A program made the position numbers and the translations under genes. Of a stretch of DNA of 24,018 nt, positions 12,407 to 20,834 are shown in pieces. The stretch spans positions 1 to 24,018 of the IMG/VR virus record IMGVR_UViG_3300027736_000249, one strand, 5' to 3'. Each line of letters starts with the position of its first letter. Position 1 is the first letter of the stretch. Below the pieces are notes generated by a model. That model was not told the DNA's origin. It saw only the letters and a program-made list of their open reading frames with translations, and did not search any database. Origin of the DNA: a virus.

Positions 12407-15379
12407 ATGGCGACTAGCCCAAACTCTACCCAAATTACGCCTCCACGGGTGCCGATTATTGACGACCGTACTGGTGCTGTGTCACGTGAATGGTATCGTT
12501 GGTTTTATAGCTTGTACAACATTGTTGGCGCGGGTGCTGGCATTATTCCTGTAAATAGTGGTGGCACAGGGTTAAGCGCTATCCCCACCAACGGCCAACT
12601 GTTAATTGGTAACGGTACGGGGTATGCATTAAACACACTTGGGACGGGTTCCGGCATTTCGGTAACTAATGGCGCGGGTACAATCTCTATTGCTAATACA
12701 GGCGTTTTATCTTTTGCAGGCGGCACTACCGGCTTAACCCCCGCAGTAGCTACTACAGGGGTGATAACCCTTGCAGGCATTTTAAATGTTGTGAATGGCG
12801 GTACAGGACTAAGTACGGCTCCCACCAACGGCCAACTGTTAATTGGTAACGGTACGGGGTATGCATTAAACACACTTGGGACGGGTTCCGGCATTTCGGT
12901 AACTAACGGTGCGGGCACGATTTCAATAGCCAATACAGGCGTTTTATCTTTTGCAGGCGGCACAACAGGTCTAACGCCAGCAACAGCTACTACCGGCGCG
13001 ATAACGCTTGCAGGCACATTAGCTGTTGCTAACGGCGGCACAAACGGTTCCGCAACGCCTACAGCCTATGGTATTGCGTATGGCACGGGTACAGCCTATG
13101 CGTTTACTGCTGCTGGCACGACAAAACAAGCATTACTTGCCAATACTGGCTCTACGCCCGCCTGGTCAACATTAACCAGTGGTACATCTATTCTCTATGG
13201 CGATGGTTCAGGCGGTTTTAGCAACGTTACAATTGGATCAGGCGTTAGTTTTGTTGCAGGCACGTTGTCGGCCACGGGATCAGGCGGTACAGTTACAAGC
13301 GTTAGTTTTACTGGCGGCATCATTACTGTGGCTACGCCAACCACCACCCCTGCTTTTACAGTGGCGGGGACTAGCGGAGGTATACCTTATTTTTCTAGCG
13401 CAAGCACTTGGTCATCATCATCGGCTTTGGCTGCTAATGCACTGGTGGTTGGTGGTGGTGCTGGTGTAGCCCCATCAACTATTACAACGGGAACTGGTGT
13501 TGTTACTGCCTTGGGCGTAAATACTGGCTCTGCTGGCGCTTTTGTAGTCAATGGCGGGGCTTTAGGAACACCGTCTAGCGGTACTGTGACTAACCTTACT
13601 GGCACTGCGTCAATTAACATTAATGGCACTGTTGGCGCTACTACTGCAAATACTGGGGCATTTACTTCATTAACTGATTCGGGCAACCTAACATTTACAG
13701 GCACAGGAAATCGCATTACTGGTGATTTCACTACTTTGACACTTGTTAATCGAGTAGCGTTTCAATCCAGTACGGCTAATGGAACGACCGCTATTCTTGC
13801 ATTGCCTAATGGAACGAATACTGATTCAAGTTTCCAAACATTTAATAATTCAGACCCAACAAATTCTAGTAGAACAATTATTTCGATAAGTTCAACAGAG
13901 TCATCTTTTCAAGCTGCAAGAACAGGAACAGGCACTTATTTGCCTATGACTTTTTACACAAATGGACTTGGTCGTTTTGTTATTGGAACTTCTGGTCAAT
14001 TTGGTATTGGGCCATTAGGGTCTGTAACTTACGGAACATCAGGACAGTTATTTACTTCTGGTGGGGCAAGTGCTGCTCCTACGTGGACTTCTACTACAGG
14101 TAGCGGCAATGTGGTGTTAGATACTTCGCCTAGCTTAGTAACTCCGTTGTTAGGTACGCCAACATCAGGAACATTATCTAACTGTACGGTTGACGGTACT
14201 GATTCAGTTGGCTTTAGAAATGTTCCGATGAACAATTCGCCATCTGGTCAATCGGCTAACTACACTACTGTTTTAGCTGATTCTGGTAAATTTATATTTC
14301 ATCCGTCAAGCGATGCTAACGCTAGAACATTTACCATACCGTCAAATGCTTCAGTTGCTTACCCAATTGGCACGCAGCTAACCTTTATCAATATGTCAGC
14401 GCAAAGTTTAACTATTGCAATTACAACTGACACGTTATATGCGGCAGGAAGTGGGTCAACCGCGCCTAAAATATTAAATCAATATGGAGTGGCAACAGCC
14501 ACTAAAATGACTGCAACTACGTGGGTTATTTCTGGCGCAGGATTAAATATTATTCCGTCAAGCGTTACTTATCTTGTTGTAGCTGGCGGCGGCGGCAGTG
14601 GTACGGGCGCGTCTGCTCAAGCAGGCGCTGGTGGCGCGGGGGGTTTTTTAACTGGGTCTTTATCGGTAGCCGGAGCTACTAGCTATACAGTAACAGTTGG
14701 CGGCGGCGGCGCGGAAAATACAAACGGAACAAACTCCGTTTTTTCTTCTATAACTTCTACTGGCGGCGGTAAAGGCGGTTCTAACACTAATACTTTAACC
14801 AACGGCTCCACAGGTGGTTCTGGCGGCGGCGGGTCTGGCTCAGGATTTACCGGCCGTGCGGGCGGTGCAGGTACTGCGGGGCAAGGCAACGCGGGTGGAT
14901 TGGGTATACTTTTTGGTGGCTCGACAGGCGGCGGTTGCGGCGGCGGCGGCGGCGCTGGTGCGGTTGGAGCTGATGGTGTGGGCAACGTCGGCGGTAATGG
15001 TGGTGTTGGCTTAGCAAATCCAATAGTAGGTTCTACTATAGGGCAAAACGTAGCGGGTACATATTATTTGGCTGGCGGTGGTGGTGGTACAAATAGACTT
15101 AGCTCGGGTGCGGCTGTAGGAACTGGAGGCAATGGAGGCGGCGGAGCGGGTCAACCTTCTACTGGTGGAACAAATGGAACTGCAAATACTGGCGGCGGCG
15201 CTGGCGGTGGTCAAGCTGCGGGCGGCGGTATTGGTGGATCAGGCGTGGTAATTTTGGCTTACCCAGCAACTCTTTCAGATTTAACTTCTATAGGCGTTGG
15301 GCTGACATATACAAAAACTACGCTTAGCGGTAATACGGTGTACACGTTTACGGCAGGCACCGGACTTATTTCATGGTGA
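12407..15379 (+). CDS. Large modular tail fiber with glycine-rich C-terminus
   Basis: The 990-residue product is built from modules. Residues 1-45 (PRVPIIDDRTGAVSREWYRW) match an adaptor found at the N-terminus of fiber proteins encoded beside gp10. Residues about 52-209 contain two near-identical 79-residue repeats (GTGLS..PTNGQLLIGNGTG, then LNTLGTGSGISVTNGAGTI), with a third degenerate copy after them. Other fiber motifs follow (GTPSSGTVTNLTGTASININ). Residues about 605-722 form the domain NYTTVLADSGKFIFHPSS...ARTFTIP. Residues about 722-948 are glycine-rich, from YLVVAGGGGSGTG to GGIGGSGVVILAYP, a domain known from phage adhesins. It is probably a host-recognition fiber. No enzyme motif was seen. 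Confidence 0.82.
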   Translation: MATSPNSTQITPPRVPIIDDRTGAVSREWYRWFYSLYNIVGAGAGIIPVNSGGTGLSAIPTNGQLLIGNGTGYALNTLGTGSGISVTNGAGTISIANTGVLSFAGGTTGLTPAVATTGVITLAGILNVVNGGTGLSTAPTNGQLLIGNGTGYALNTLGTGSGISVTNGAGTISIANTGVLSFAGGTTGLTPATATTGAITLAGTLAVANGGTNGSATPTAYGIAYGTGTAYAFTAAGTTKQALLANTGSTPAWSTLTSGTSILYGDGSGGFSNVTIGSGVSFVAGTLSATGSGGTVTSVSFTGGIITVATPTTTPAFTVAGTSGGIPYFSSASTWSSSSALAANALVVGGGAGVAPSTITTGTGVVTALGVNTGSAGAFVVNGGALGTPSSGTVTNLTGTASININGTVGATTANTGAFTSLTDSGNLTFTGTGNRITGDFTTLTLVNRVAFQSSTANGTTAILALPNGTNTDSSFQTFNNSDPTNSSRTIISISSTESSFQAARTGTGTYLPMTFYTNGLGRFVIGTSGQFGIGPLGSVTYGTSGQLFTSGGASAAPTWTSTTGSGNVVLDTSPSLVTPLLGTPTSGTLSNCTVDGTDSVGFRNVPMNNSPSGQSANYTTVLADSGKFIFHPSSDANARTFTIPSNASVAYPIGTQLTFINMSAQSLTIAITTDTLYAAGSGSTAPKILNQYGVATATKMTATTWVISGAGLNIIPSSVTYLVVAGGGGSGTGASAQAGAGGAGGFLTGSLSVAGATSYTVTVGGGGAENTNGTNSVFSSITSTGGGKGGSNTNTLTNGSTGGSGGGGSGSGFTGRAGGAGTAGQGNAGGLGILFGGSTGGGCGGGGGAGAVGADGVGNVGGNGGVGLANPIVGSTIGQNVAGTYYLAGGGGGTNRLSSGAAVGTGGNGGGGAGQPSTGGTNGTANTGGGAGGGQAAGGGIGGSGVVILAYPATLSDLTSIGVGLTYTKTTLSGNTVYTFTAGTGLISW
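12560..13033 (+). repeat. Two 237-bp tandem repeat units in the fiber gene
   Basis: Unit 1 (12560-12796) and unit 2 (12797-13033) are offset by exactly 237 bases, 79 codons. The blocks 12584-12669 and 12821-12906 are identical over 86 bases, and 12695-12726 equals 12932-12963 over 32 bases. Differences between these blocks are mostly at third codon positions. A third, strongly diverged unit begins in register at 13034 (GGT-N-G reading). The long identical stretch points to recent duplication or gene conversion. Confidence 0.88.
14574..15252 (+). repeat. Glycine-codon low-complexity tract
   Basis: This part of the fiber gene is dominated by GGC, GGT and GGA codons, with several perfect GGC runs (for example near 14586-14596, 14700-14711 and 14938-14955). 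It encodes the glycine-rich adhesin domain. Such triplet runs are prone to slippage in multiples of three, giving in-frame length variation of the tip. Confidence 0.7.
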
Positions 15380-15384
15380 TTGAT

Positions 15385-15756
15385 ATGGCTCATTACGCAT
15401 TTTTAGATGAAAATAATATTGTTACTGAAGTTATTGTGGGTAAAAATGAAAACGAAGACGGCATTGATTGGGAACAATGGTACGGCGAACTTCGCAATCA
15501 AGTGTGTAAACAAACTAGTTATAACACTTACGGCAACGTACATAAAAATGGCGGAACTCCGTTTAGAGGAAACTACGCAGGCATAGGTTATATTTACCGC
15601 GAAGATATTGACGCGTTTGTACCCCCGCAACCGTATCCTAGTTGGACGTTAAATAATAACGTTATATGGCAACCACCAGTTCCAAAACCTAACGATGGAA
15701 ACATATACGTTTGGGATGAAATTAATACAATGTGGATTCAACCAACTTTTGAATAG
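15385..15756 (+). CDS. Small virion-associated protein, unknown
   Basis: The start at 15385 was chosen because GGTGA precedes it by five bases and the product then begins MAHYAFLDENNIVTEVIVG, the usual N-terminus of this family. An upstream ATG at 15373 would add four residues. The 123-residue product continues with WYGELRNQVCKQTSYNT, GGTPFRGNYAGIGYIY and PPQPYPSWTLN, and finishes with a W-rich segment. The same pattern is common in proteins encoded next to tail fibers in cyanophages and other marine or freshwater phages. Role unknown, probably structural or a fiber chaperone. It overlaps no other gene, as the fiber stop is at 15377-15379. Confidence 0.68.
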   Translation: MAHYAFLDENNIVTEVIVGKNENEDGIDWEQWYGELRNQVCKQTSYNTYGNVHKNGGTPFRGNYAGIGYIYREDIDAFVPPQPYPSWTLNNNVIWQPPVPKPNDGNIYVWDEINTMWIQPTFE

Positions 15757-15788
15757 TTTTTTAAGTAAAAAAATTAACGGAGAAATAA

Positions 15789-15959
15789 ATGAGTGACATT
15801 AAACTAACTTTAAGTTTAGAAGAAGTTAACTGTATTTTAAGTGCGTTGGGTGATAAGCCATTTGTACAAGTTGTTAACTTAATAGCAAAAGTACGTGACC
15901 AAGCTAACCCACAAGTGCCAAAGCAAGAAAACATAGTTGCTGACGAACTTGTTGACTAA
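15789..15959 (+). CDS. Small conserved phage protein (56 aa)
   Basis: ATG 15789 has a strong Shine-Dalgarno (ACGGAG, 15777-15782) six bases upstream and the frame ends at TAA 15957-15959. The product MSDIKLTLSLEEVNCILSAL continues with GDKPFVQVVNLIAKVRDQA. Small phage proteins with the pattern LTLxxxEVNxILxALGxxPFxxVxxLIxKIxxQA are widespread near fiber and ejection genes, without known function. It would fold as one strand and two helices, perhaps dimeric. The 32-base gap before it is AT-rich with no clear terminator. Confidence 0.7.
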   Translation: MSDIKLTLSLEEVNCILSALGDKPFVQVVNLIAKVRDQANPQVPKQENIVADELVD

Positions 15960-16007
15960 TGCAATTATGAAAGGTACAGTTTGTATTGGGTAAAAATGGG
16001 GAGTGGT

Positions 16008-16445
16008 ATGAACGAAATTATTACGCCCGATGTTATGTGCGAAAAAATAACCGCGCTACAAACGGAGCTATCTAAATTACCGCAATATGAACCAATAACT
16101 ACGCATACTTTTCACGGCGGCATGTATTGTCGCGAAGTGTGGCGTGAAGCAGGCGTATTAGTTGTCGGAAAAGTTCATAAAAAAGAACATTTTTATTTAA
16201 TCGTATCTGGCACAGTTGCAATTACGACGGACGAAGGCGTGCAATCTATTACTGGCCCTCAATTATTGTGCAGTAAACCAGGAACTAAACGAGCAGTATA
16301 TGCCGAAACCGATGCGTTATGTATGACATTTCACCGCGTTGAATCTACAACTTTAGAAGATGCGGAAACAGAATTAGTCGAAGAGGATATAGATAGTATG
16401 TACACTATTGATAATAAAATTAAACCTTTAGAGGTGACAACATGA
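16008..16445 (+). CDS. Cupin-fold protein
   Basis: This 145-residue protein is counted from ATG 16008, which follows GGGGAG by four bases. ATG 15996 and TTG 15981 are in frame further up and less likely. Residues 33-61 include THTFHGGMYCREV and GKVHKKEHFYLIVSG, and residues 88-97 include SKPGTKRAVY. These fit the two cupin motifs, with His57, Glu60 and His61 in the first and Pro-Gly-Thr-Lys in the second, and His109 in a late strand. Cupins are small beta-barrels, often metal-binding, with many roles including sugar epimerases. In phage virion clusters they may be structural or modify glycans, but substrate cannot be inferred here. The stop overlaps the next start (ATGA, 16442-16445). Confidence 0.68.
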   Translation: MNEIITPDVMCEKITALQTELSKLPQYEPITTHTFHGGMYCREVWREAGVLVVGKVHKKEHFYLIVSGTVAITTDEGVQSITGPQLLCSKPGTKRAVYAETDALCMTFHRVESTTLEDAETELVEEDIDSMYTIDNKIKPLEVTT

Positions 16446-17137
16446 CGTGGTGGACAGCGGGCGCAATTGTTGGAAGCTCATTAATTGGCGGCGTAGCCGC
16501 TAATAGTGCTGCGGATACGCAAGCAGACGCCGCTAAATATTCTGCTAATCTGCAAAACAAGCAATACCAAGAAAACGTAAAAAGACAAAAACCTTTTTAC
16601 AATGTCGGCGTTAATGCGCTACCAGACTTAGTAAAAGCATCTAAATATACCAATTTTGGTATGAATCAGTTTCAAAAAGATCCAGGATACGCTTTTAGGC
16701 TATCTGAAGGTCAGCAAGCTCTTGATCGGCAAGCGGCTGCTAGAGGTGGGTTGATATCTGGCGGCGCGCTAAAAGCAGCAGAACGTTATGGCCAAGACAT
16801 GGGCAGCCAAGAATACATGAACGCGTTTAATCGCTATCAAGTTGAACGTCAAGCTCGTCTAAATCCGTTGCAATCGTTAACTGGCATGGGTCAAACCACA
16901 GCTAATACATTGGGTACTGCTGGTCAAAACATGGCGTCTAGTGTAGGCAATGCGTATGAAGGTGCGGCTAACGCAAGAGCGTCAGGGTACATAGGCGGGG
17001 CTAATGCGATAAGCGGTGGGTTGGGGCAGTATCTAAATTATCAGACCGCGCAAAACAATGCTAATTTCCAAAATCAGCTATTAAATAGGTACATGCAACC
17101 AAGTACGACTAGCAACAACTTTGGAGGGAGCTACTAA
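16442..17137 (+). CDS. DNA ejection (transfer) protein 1
   Basis: This 231-residue protein has a hydrophobic N-terminus (WWTAGAIVGSSLIGGVAANS) followed by an Ala/Gln/Asn-rich chain. Residues about 80-125 (DPGYAFRLSEGQQALDRQAA, then ARGGLISGGALKAAERYGQD) match a recurring domain of podovirus DNA transfer proteins. In P22 these proteins (gp7, gp16, gp20) are packaged in the head and pass into the host envelope ahead of the DNA to make a channel. The C-terminal half (LGTAGQNMASSVGNAYEG and repeats of Ala/Gly/Asn) is flexible. The gene is the first of three consecutive ejection-type genes, in the P22 position after tail genes. The specific P22 counterpart is not certain. Confidence 0.75.
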   Translation: MTWWTAGAIVGSSLIGGVAANSAADTQADAAKYSANLQNKQYQENVKRQKPFYNVGVNALPDLVKASKYTNFGMNQFQKDPGYAFRLSEGQQALDRQAAARGGLISGGALKAAERYGQDMGSQEYMNAFNRYQVERQARLNPLQSLTGMGQTTANTLGTAGQNMASSVGNAYEGAANARASGYIGGANAISGGLGQYLNYQTAQNNANFQNQLLNRYMQPSTTSNNFGGSY

Positions 17138-17138
17138 C

Positions 17139-18479
17139 ATGCCAATTGATACTAACATTGCGCTTCAATACCGCGCACCGCAAATAGACTTTTCGCAGAT
17201 GCAACAGCCCGTCAATCAGATGGCGCAGGTGTATCAGCTTCAGCACGCTCAGCAACAAAATCAATTAGGCCAAATGCAAATGGCTGAGTACGAACGCGCC
17301 AGAGAATCTGAAAACAAACTACGTAATCTGTTTGCTAATCCAGAAATAGACCGCACTTCACCGGATTTTCTGCGTCAAATTTACGCTATCTCCCCTAAAC
17401 AGGGTATAGAGATAGAAAAAAATTTGCGCGAGACAAATAAAGCAAATCTAGAAATACAAAAAGTTAAAGGTGAACTTGTTGATCAACGAACTAAACAATC
17501 GCGAGAGTTGCTTGATCGAATTGACCCAACATCTCCTGACGCGGCTAGACAATATTTAGCTTGGCATGAAGCAAACCATAACGACCCTATACTTGGGCCA
17601 ACATTAAAATCGTTAGGCGCTGACCAACAAAAAGCGTTTGCAGACATTAACCGAGCTATACAGACTAATACGTTGCCTGATTTAATAGAAAAATCAAAAT
17701 TAGGAATGACAAAATTCCAAGAATCACGTTTACCTAAACCGCAAGCAATGGATTTACATGATCGTACAGTATTGGTTGATTTAAACCCACAAAGCCCTAC
17801 GTTTAAAACAGAATTAGCTTCTGCGAAAAAAGGTACAACTTCGCACGAAAAAATGATGGAAAATTTCCGTAGCAAAGAAATTGACGAACAAAAACGTACG
17901 CATGGAGTTACTGAAAAACAAGCCGGTCAAGTTATTACTAATGCAAAAGGCGATGTCATTGTGTTAGATAAGTCTGGCAAACCAATGAATACGTTGCCTG
18001 GCGCGGGTAAACCTAGTGCAACATTTGAAAAAACTCAAGCCCAGCAAAAACAACTTGTTCAAAATCGCGATTTAGCAATTACTGAATTAGAAAAAGCAGT
18101 TAAAGAAGGTGGTTTAATTGACCAATCTACCGGCAGCGGCGCGGGTAAGATAGTGGATTTTGGCGCGCGTTTTGTCGGTAAAGCGACTGAAGGCGACATT
18201 GCTATTGGTAAATTACAGCCTATTGCTGACCTTGTGCTTAAAATGGTTCCTCGTTTTGAAGGGCCACAATCTGATAAAGATACTGCGTCGTATAAAGAAG
18301 CTGCCGGACAGTTGGCAGATGCTGGATTGCCGCGCGCCATTCGTAAAGCTGCCGCAAACGAAGTTTTACGTTTAATGAAAGCCCGTAAAAATCAATTTGT
18401 TACAGAAGATATGGCAAGCGGTAATGTAGCCACGCCAGACACTTCGCCTCCAGCAGGCTTTAGATTGGATACTCAATAA
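17139..18479 (+). CDS. DNA ejection protein 2 (coiled-coil)
   Basis: The start at 17139 follows GGAGGGAG by eight bases and gives 446 residues. An in-frame TTG at 17121 lies inside the Shine-Dalgarno region and is less plausible. The N-terminus MPIDTNIALQYRAPQIDFSQ, then a Gln-rich helical stretch (QLQHAQQQNQLGQMQMAEYE) to about residue 75 is typical of podovirus ejection proteins. Further long helices occur at 90-140 and 280-330. No signal peptide is present. The C-terminal part (RKAAANEVLRLMKARKNQF) is basic and helical. Together with the genes on each side it probably forms the ejection complex that crosses the cell envelope. Confidence 0.7.
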   Translation: MPIDTNIALQYRAPQIDFSQMQQPVNQMAQVYQLQHAQQQNQLGQMQMAEYERARESENKLRNLFANPEIDRTSPDFLRQIYAISPKQGIEIEKNLRETNKANLEIQKVKGELVDQRTKQSRELLDRIDPTSPDAARQYLAWHEANHNDPILGPTLKSLGADQQKAFADINRAIQTNTLPDLIEKSKLGMTKFQESRLPKPQAMDLHDRTVLVDLNPQSPTFKTELASAKKGTTSHEKMMENFRSKEIDEQKRTHGVTEKQAGQVITNAKGDVIVLDKSGKPMNTLPGAGKPSATFEKTQAQQKQLVQNRDLAITELEKAVKEGGLIDQSTGSGAGKIVDFGARFVGKATEGDIAIGKLQPIADLVLKMVPRFEGPQSDKDTASYKEAAGQLADAGLPRAIRKAAANEVLRLMKARKNQFVTEDMASGNVATPDTSPPAGFRLDTQ

Positions 18480-18481
18480 TC

Positions 18482-20608
18482 ATGGGAATTCAAACCGCTA
18501 CTAATCCAGACACCGGCGACCGCGTTGCGTTAATCGGCGGCGAATGGAAACCTATTGAGCAGTCAGCTACTAATCCGCAAGGGCTTAAAGCCTATAAGAT
18601 TGGTGGGTCGTGGATGACCGACGAACCGGCGCCAGCACCTGCTGCACCTGCTGCGCCTGCGCCGTCAAATGAAATACCTGGCCCTCGCGTAGAGTCGCCT
18701 AGGTTTGCAGCGGTACGTGAATTTGTGACGCCAACAGTGCAAGCGTTAGGAACTATGGCGGGGGCAACTTTAGGCGCGCCTTTTGGCCCTTTTGGTATGG
18801 TGGCGGGCGGCGGCGCTGGCTACGCAGCTACTGAAAACTTGCTTAAACAAGCGGACATTATGGCGGGCAACGCGCCGCCTATGACGCCAGCACAAGGTTT
18901 TGAATCTGGAGCTAACGAATTATTGACCGGCATGACTATGGAAGCTGGTGGAAGAGCCGCAGCACACTACATAGGCGAAGCAATAAAGTTAGGCGCTAAA
19001 AGCGCGGGTAAGATTTATGATGCTTTGTCCGGTAAATTAGGCGAATTAAAAGCTGCCGACATACTTAGGCAGGCATTTGGTGATGACGTAGCTAAAGCCA
19101 CGATAGCCGCCCGTGCAGCGGATGCAGGTCTATCGGCTAGACAAGCTGTGTCTGAACTTAAAGCGCCAGCGGCACAAGCTCTATTGCGTCGAGTAGAAAC
19201 CCGCACGCCTCAAGCAGCTAAGAATGCGTTAACTAGCGCTGAGGTTCAAGAGATGACGCGGCTAAACGCGTTAGCTGATTTGGCTGGTGGCACAACCGCT
19301 ACAGAAGTTAAAGCAGCGCAAGTAGAAGGTAAGAAAGCGTTAAACACCGCTACCACGCCTATGCGTGAAGGTGCATTAGATCAAGCTAATAAAACAACGC
19401 GAGAGCTTGTAGAGCTAGAAGCTCGCGCAGGCAGTTTAAGTGAAGCTGCGGCCGCTAAAGTACAAGAAGTACGCGATTTAGTAAACGCAGGAAAAATAGC
19501 GGAAGCTGCGGGTAGGCTAGAATTAATTAAAAAAGGCATACCTGTAGGGTTTACACGCTTTACGTATGCCGGTGAATTAGCTGCTAAAGCTGACGATTGG
19601 GCATCGCAAGCCGCAACCGCATCATTAAATCTTGGCGAAGGCGCTAGGTTTGCTCAAGCCGCCGTAGATACATTAAAAAATAACGGCGTTGTGCCGCTTA
19701 AATCGGCGTCAATTATAGGTAAGATTGAAGGGTTAGTTAAAAATCCAGAGTTTGCCGGTAACGATATTCTTGAAGGATCAATAAAAAATATAGCCAACGA
19801 TATTGCTCGATGGACTGAAAGCGGTGGTGTTATTGATGCTCGAGCATTAGACGCCATTCGTAAAAATTCTATCGTTGCCGCGGTCGCACAATTGCGTCCA
19901 GGCGTAGATGCTACTACGCAACGTAATTTGACTTCTAGTGTGCTATCTAAAATTAAACCCCTTATTGATGACGCTATTGAAGCGGCGGGCGGTAAAGGTT
20001 ACAAAGAATATTTAGCAGAATATTCTAAGCACGCGCAACAATTAAGTCAGCAAAAATTATCTGGCGTAGCGCAAGACATGTACAAAAACGATAAAAAAGG
20101 ATTTATTCGTTTAGTAGAAGGTGAATCGCCAGATGCAGTAGAAAAAATTTTTGGCCCAGGCAGCTATGACATAGCTAAAGAAATGAGCGCCAAAGCAATG
20201 GCTACGCTTAAAGGTACAGCAGCAGAAATAAAACGCGATTTAGGTATAGAAAGCCAAGCCACGTTAGGTCAAGACACGTTAAAACAACTGTTAGAAGATA
20301 AAGTGTTTGGCGCTAGAATACCACCGTATCTCAGTAAAGTTACGACTTCGATTAATACTGCGCTAGATATACTAGAAAAAAAGTTAGGTAAAAAAGTGAT
20401 GGACTCGCTTACTACCGCCGCGCAATCAGGTGAAAAATTAGCGCAGCTGCTTCAGTTGATGCCTGCATCTGATCGTAATGTATTATTGCGTACGTTAAAA
20501 AATCCGCAAGATTGGTTAATAGTACCAAAAACAGGTAAAGGCGCCGCAGCAGTGGGCACGGTAAACTCATTAGCGCCAGAAAGCGTTAATGAATTAAGAG
20601 GCGATTAA
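18482..20608 (+). CDS. DNA ejection protein 3 (large internal virion protein)
   Basis: This 708-residue, Ala-rich, mostly helical protein is the third ejection-type gene. The N-terminus contains two similar segments, TNPDTGDRVALIGGEWKPIE and TNPQGLKAYKIGGSWMTDEP, then a Pro/Ala linker at about 50-62. A Gly/Ala hydrophobic stretch follows at about 85-120 (TMAGATLGAPFGPFGMVAGG), likely membrane-active. The rest is long charged helices. Length is similar to P22 gp16 (609 aa), but I see no lytic transglycosylase motif. Its presumed role is to be packaged in the head and inserted in the host envelope during infection. The gene starts two bases after the previous stop. Confidence 0.68.
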   Translation: MGIQTATNPDTGDRVALIGGEWKPIEQSATNPQGLKAYKIGGSWMTDEPAPAPAAPAAPAPSNEIPGPRVESPRFAAVREFVTPTVQALGTMAGATLGAPFGPFGMVAGGGAGYAATENLLKQADIMAGNAPPMTPAQGFESGANELLTGMTMEAGGRAAAHYIGEAIKLGAKSAGKIYDALSGKLGELKAADILRQAFGDDVAKATIAARAADAGLSARQAVSELKAPAAQALLRRVETRTPQAAKNALTSAEVQEMTRLNALADLAGGTTATEVKAAQVEGKKALNTATTPMREGALDQANKTTRELVELEARAGSLSEAAAAKVQEVRDLVNAGKIAEAAGRLELIKKGIPVGFTRFTYAGELAAKADDWASQAATASLNLGEGARFAQAAVDTLKNNGVVPLKSASIIGKIEGLVKNPEFAGNDILEGSIKNIANDIARWTESGGVIDARALDAIRKNSIVAAVAQLRPGVDATTQRNLTSSVLSKIKPLIDDAIEAAGGKGYKEYLAEYSKHAQQLSQQKLSGVAQDMYKNDKKGFIRLVEGESPDAVEKIFGPGSYDIAKEMSAKAMATLKGTAAEIKRDLGIESQATLGQDTLKQLLEDKVFGARIPPYLSKVTTSINTALDILEKKLGKKVMDSLTTAAQSGEKLAQLLQLMPASDRNVLLRTLKNPQDWLIVPKTGKGAAAVGTVNSLAPESVNELRGD

Positions 20609-20611
20609 CTC

Positions 20612-20833
20612 ATGGACAATCAACTTCTAATAAATATCCTGATCGGAGCATCCGGCGCGTTTGGCGGTTGGATTTTGAACAATCTTACCCGTTCGGTAAA
20701 TAAGTTAGAAGATAAATTTTCTGCCCTTCCAACAGTGTACGTACAAAAAGACGATTACCGTCGCGACATAGATGATGTAAAAGCTATGCTAAAACAAATA
20801 TTCGATAAGCTGGACAATAAGGCCGACAAGTGA
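20612..20833 (+). CDS. Small membrane protein with C-terminal coiled coil
   Basis: The 73-residue protein has one transmembrane helix at about 5-25 (LLINILIGASGAFGGWILNN) and then a soluble part with YVQKDDYRRDIDDVKAMLKQ, ending IFDKLDNKADK. The TM-then-YVxKDDxRxxIxxxxxML...DKLDxKxDK pattern is common in tiny proteins of phage lysis regions and in tail-adjacent clusters. It could be an accessory holin or antiholin-like protein, or a membrane anchor. No cysteine or lipobox is present. It is the first gene of the lysis region, three bases after the ejection gene. Confidence 0.62.
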   Translation: MDNQLLINILIGASGAFGGWILNNLTRSVNKLEDKFSALPTVYVQKDDYRRDIDDVKAMLKQIFDKLDNKADK

Positions 20834-20834
20834 A

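Noticed and set aside
12505-13041. 178-residue minus-strand open frame opposite the fiber repeats
   Set aside because: It is Pro/Val-rich because it mirrors Gly/Thr codons of the plus-strand fiber gene, and it repeats only because the DNA repeats. No ribosome site or family pattern.
15967-15993. Eight-codon frame MKGTVCIG before the cupin gene
   Set aside because: Too short to support as a gene. It ends upstream of the chosen cupin start (16008) and has no strong Shine-Dalgarno. A leader peptide is conceivable but unsupported.
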